DNA of 40,724 nucleotides from Planctomycetota bacterium (lineage in GTDB: Bacteria > Planctomycetota > UBA11346). Positions 38,215 through 40,724 of this stretch are shown here, in pieces. Where the stretch lies: NCBI GenBank assembly GCA_025055595.1, contig JANWWU010000032.1:1-40724 (forward strand). Direction: 5' to 3'. A model generated the notes under the pieces. That model was not told the origin of the DNA. It saw only the letters and a program-made list of their open reading frames with translations, and made no database searches. A program made the position numbers and the translations under genes. Within the stretch, counting starts at the first letter, position 1, and each line of letters begins with the position of its first letter.

Positions 38215-39657
38215 CTAGAGCCCGAGCTGGCGGCGGATCTCGGCCTGCACCGCCTGCGGCTGGGCCTTGCCGCCGGAGAGCTTCATCGTCACCCCGACCA
38301 GGCGGCCGATCGCCTTGTCGTTGCCGGCGCGCAGCTCCGCCGCCGCCTTCGGCTCGGCGGCGATCGCCTGCGCCACCCAGGCGGCGAGCTGGGCGCTGTC
38401 CTGCACCTGGATCATCCCGCGGCTGGCGAAGTACTGGGCCGGCGGCTCGCCGCTCGTCAGCAGCGCGTCGAGCTCGGCCTTGGCGACGACGCGCGCCACC
38501 TGCCCGCTCTCGACCAGCGCGATCACCGCCGCAAGCAGCGCCGGCGGCAGCGCCTCGGCGATCGGCTTGCCGGTCTCGGCGACGCGGCGCAGGGCCTCCT
38601 CGCGCGTCCAGTTGGCCGCCAGGCGCGGCGGCGCGCCGCGCCGGATCAGGTCCTCGACGAAGTCGGCGACCGCCCGCTCCTGGGTCAGCTCGCGCGCCGC
38701 CGCCGGCTCGATGCCGTAGCGCTCGCAGAGCCAGCGCTCGCGCTGCCGCGGCAGGTCGGGCATCGCGGCGCGGATCGCGGCGATGCGCTCGGCGCTCAGG
38801 CGCAGCGGCGGCAGGTCGGGATCGGGGAAGTAGCGGTAGTCGGCCGCGTCTTCCTTGCCGCGCATCGGCCGCGTGACCTTGGCGTCGGGATCCCAGAGCA
38901 CGGTGCAGCGCTCGATCTCGTGCGCGCGCCCGGCCCGGCACAGCGCGCTCTGCCGCGCGATCTCGTAGGCGATCGCCGCTTCGACATGGCGCAGCGAGTT
39001 GAGGTTCTTGATCTCGACCCGGGTGCCGAGGCGCTGCTCGCCGCGCCGGCGCACGCTGACATTGGCGTCGCAGCGCAGGCTGCCTTCCTGCATCTCGCAG
39101 TCCGAGACCCCGACCCAGCGCAGCACGCGCCGCAGCTCCCAGAGGTAGGCATAGGCCTCGGCGGGACTGCGCAGGTCGGGCTGCGAGACGATCTCGATCA
39201 GCGGCACGCCGGCGCGGTTGAGATCGACGCGCGACCAGGGCCCCCGCTCATCGTGCATCAGCTTGCCGGCGTCCTCCTCGAGGTGGATGCGGACCAGCCC
39301 GATGTCGCGCGTCCCGCCCTCCGGCAGGTCGATGGTCACCGCCCCGCCCAGGCAGTAGGGACGCTCGTACTGGCTGATCTGATAGCCCTTCGGCAGGTCG
39401 GGATAGAAGTAGTGCTTGCGCTCGAAGAGCGAGCGCTCCTGCACCTGTCCGCCGAAGGCCAGGGCCGCGCGCACCGCCAGCTCGACCGCGCGCGCGTTGA
39501 CCACCGGCAGGGCGCCCGGCAGGCCGAGCACCGTCGGATCGATCAGCGTGTTGGGCGGAGCCCCGAAAGCCGCGCGCGCCCCGCTGAACAGCTTGCTCTC
39601 CGTCTGCAGCTGGCAGTGCACCTCCAGGCCGATCACCGCCTCGTAGTCTGCATCCAT
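38215..39657 (-). CDS. gatB: Aspartyl/glutamyl-tRNA amidotransferase subunit B
   Basis: 480 residues. With GatA and GatC it converts Glu-tRNA(Gln) and/or Asp-tRNA(Asn) to the amidated forms. The start MDADYEAVIGLEVHCQLQTE is canonical. Kinase-domain signatures follow: LPGALPVVNARAVELA, FERKHYFYPDLPKGYQISQY, IGLVRIHLEEDAGKLMHD, DLNRAGVPLIEIVSQPD and MQEGSLRCDANVSVR. The region from about 300 holds the helical and tRNA-binding YqeY domains and ends AVQAEIRRQLGL. Presence suggests that glutamine or asparagine charging is indirect. gatA and gatC are not adjacent. Confidence 0.97.
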   Translation of the reverse strand: MDADYEAVIGLEVHCQLQTESKLFSGARAAFGAPPNTLIDPTVLGLPGALPVVNARAVELAVRAALAFGGQVQERSLFERKHYFYPDLPKGYQISQYERPYCLGGAVTIDLPEGGTRDIGLVRIHLEEDAGKLMHDERGPWSRVDLNRAGVPLIEIVSQPDLRSPAEAYAYLWELRRVLRWVGVSDCEMQEGSLRCDANVSVRRRGEQRLGTRVEIKNLNSLRHVEAAIAYEIARQSALCRAGRAHEIERCTVLWDPDAKVTRPMRGKEDAADYRYFPDPDLPPLRLSAERIAAIRAAMPDLPRQRERWLCERYGIEPAAARELTQERAVADFVEDLIRRGAPPRLAANWTREEALRRVAETGKPIAEALPPALLAAVIALVESGQVARVVAKAELDALLTSGEPPAQYFASRGMIQVQDSAQLAAWVAQAIAAEPKAAAELRAGNDKAIGRLVGVTMKLSGGKAQPQAVQAEIRRQLGL

Positions 39658-39731
39658 GCCCGCAGGCTACGGCCCGGCCGGCCTGCTCCACCGCGGCCTT
39701 CCCCGACGGCGGCCCGCGCCAAGGTGCCGGC

Positions 39732-40577
39732 ATGGCCGAGGACCGCGCCCCCCTGCTCGCGATCGAGGACCTGCGCATCGCCTTCGGCGAGCGCGAGGTC
39801 GTGCACGGCGTCTCCTTCGCCGTGCAGGCCGGCGAGATCGTCGCCCTGGTCGGCGAGTCCGGCTCCGGCAAGAGCGTGACCGCGCTGAGCGCCCTGCGCC
39901 TGCTGCCGCCGCCCGCGCGCTATCCCGCGGGCCGCATCCGCTGGCAGGGCGAGGACATCCTGGCGATGGACGAGCGCCGCCTGCAGCGCCTGCGCGGCGG
40001 CGAGATCGCGATGATCTTCCAGGAACCGATGAGCGCGCTCAACCCGACGATGCGGGTCGGCCGGCAGATCGAGGAAGTGCTGGAGATCCACAGCGCGCTG
40101 CCGGCGCGCGAGCGTCAGCAGCGGGTCGGCGCGCTGCTCGCCGCCGTCGGCATCGCCGACCCTGAGAGCCGCCGCCGCGCCTACCCGCACGAGCTCAGCG
40201 GCGGCCAGCGCCAGCGCGTGTGCATCGCCATGGCCCTCGCCGGCGAGCCGCGCCTGCTGATCGCCGACGAGCCGACCACCGCCCTCGATGTGACGATCCA
40301 GGCGCAGATCCTCGAGCTGCTGCGTCGCCTGCAGCGCGAGCGCGGGCTCGCCGTCCTGTTCATCACCCACGACCTCGTGCTGGTCCAGGAGCTGGCGCAG
40401 CGCGTCGTCGTCATGCGCCACGGCCGCGTCGTCGAGCAGGGCGCCGTCGGCGAGGTCTTCGCCAGCCCGCGCCACCCCTACACGCGCGCCCTGCTCGCCT
40501 GCCGCCCCCGCCTCGACGAGCGCCGCGAGCGCCTGCCGACCGTGCCCGAGGAGCTCGCCGAGCAGCCGGCCGACTGA
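39732..40577 (+). CDS. Peptide/nickel ABC transporter ATP-binding protein (OppD/DppD type)
   Basis: 281 residues. Walker A GESGSGKS near 41-48, Q-loop [19 protein letters not shown], signature LSGGQRQRV near 157, Walker [15 protein letters not shown] and the switch FITHDL. The C-terminus [20 protein letters not shown] is a shortened oligopeptide/dipeptide extension; OppD proteins usually reach 320 or more residues. It would energise uptake of peptides or similar solutes with permeases and an OppF partner. None is in the window, and the next gene runs convergent, so the rest of the system must be elsewhere or upstream genes are not linked. Divergent from gatB, about 75 bp apart. Confidence 0.92.
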   Translation: MAEDRAPLLAIEDLRIAFGEREVVHGVSFAVQAGEIVALVGESGSGKSVTALSALRLLPPPARYPAGRIRWQGEDILAMDERRLQRLRGGEIAMIFQEPMSALNPTMRVGRQIEEVLEIHSALPARERQQRVGALLAAVGIADPESRRRAYPHELSGGQRQRVCIAMALAGEPRLLIADEPTTALDVTIQAQILELLRRLQRERGLAVLFITHDLVLVQELAQRVVVMRHGRVVEQGAVGEVFASPRHPYTRALLACRPRLDERRERLPTVPEELAEQPAD

Positions 40578-40597
40578 GCGGCCCGCCGCGCGCGGGG

Positions 40598-40724
40598 TCA
40601 GCGGCGGCGGGCGATGGGGAAGTCGGGGACGGTGCTCGGCGCGACGTAGGTCGGGCTCTGCACGCCGTCCGTCAGCTGCCGCACGCGCTCGGCGATGTAG
40701 CCATGCAGCCGCGTGTGCGTCAAG
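40598..40724 (-). CDS. C-terminal fragment of a probable caspase-family (peptidase C14) protein
   Basis: Only the last 41 codons are in the window; the 5' part is beyond the right edge. The end reads HTRLHGYIAERVRQLTDG, then VQSPTYVAPSTVPDFPIARRR and the stop at 40600-40598. The pattern of a YIAERVxxLTxGxQxP helix followed by a PSTVPDFPIA tail resembles what I recall at the end of bacterial metacaspase-like proteins, which often carry this after the catalytic domain. The His-Cys catalytic dyad is not visible in this fragment, so the call depends on this tail alone. Confidence 0.45.
   Translation of the reverse strand, partial: LTHTRLHGYIAERVRQLTDGVQSPTYVAPSTVPDFPIARRR

Noticed and set aside
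40581-40612. Terminator between the ABC gene and the caspase-like fragment
   Set aside because: GCCCGCCGC/GCGGCGGGC can pair, but the right arm is the coding run of Arg codons at the fragment's end and no T run follows.

Overview
The window is a GC-rich stretch (I estimate close to 70%) of a bacterial chromosome, almost fully coding, with no insertion sequence, phage gene or CRISPR array. The genes suggest a diderm (GT9 and WaaE-like sugar transferases of LPS type), anaerobic and fermentative bacterium: an electron-bifurcating [FeFe]-hydrogenase, AdhE and the NADH sensor Rex sit together. A PurL carrying an N-terminal PurS-like pair of domains, without a glutaminase domain, resembles what I recall from Planctomycetota. 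I therefore lean towards a fermentative member of the PVC/Planctomycetota group, but this is inference and not a phylogenetic result.

Layout. 1-2598 (minus): three sugar transferases, the last one cut by the window edge. 2643-5522: purL. 5555-7501 (minus): dnaJ-grpE, then tRNA-Val(TAC) and tRNA-Asp(GTC). 7587-9437: FHA-GAF sigma54 activator. 9441-10385 (minus): RluA/RluD-type pseudouridine synthase. 10488-12848: hybrid histidine kinase with a periplasmic binding-protein-like sensor, overlapping hisF tail to tail. 12748-14199 (minus): rpsD-hisF. 14544-17869: nitrogen operon amtB-glnK-glnA behind a sigma54 (-24/-12) promoter and an NtrC-type enhancer. 17958-20570 (minus): adhE. 20830-29045: rex-hydC-hydB-hydA-[2Fe-2S] protein-hydS-SpoIIE phosphatase. 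29088-30962: typA. 30950-36380 (minus): glgB, an unknown secreted protein and a GH43 glycosidase. 36460-38045: stand-alone CoaB-like ligase coupled to a BASS-type transporter. 38073-39657 (minus): gatB preceding tRNA-Val(GAC). 39732-40577: OppD/DppD-type ATPase. 40598-40724 (minus): the C-terminus of a probable caspase-family protein.

How they work together. The central block is a redox unit. HydABC would exchange electrons among NADH, ferredoxin and H2. AdhE consumes NADH to make ethanol. Rex reads NADH/NAD+ and is divergent from adhE. HydS has an H-cluster domain with all four H-cluster cysteines but Ala at the proton-relay cysteine, plus a PAS domain. It is translationally coupled to a SpoIIE/PP2C phosphatase with a conserved-looking C-terminal domain. 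This makes a candidate H2- or redox-sensing pathway ending in protein dephosphorylation, whose target is not in the window. The second regulatory unit is nitrogen assimilation: AmtB, a PII protein with Tyr51 and a GSI-beta glutamine synthetase with Tyr397, under apparent sigma54/NtrC control.
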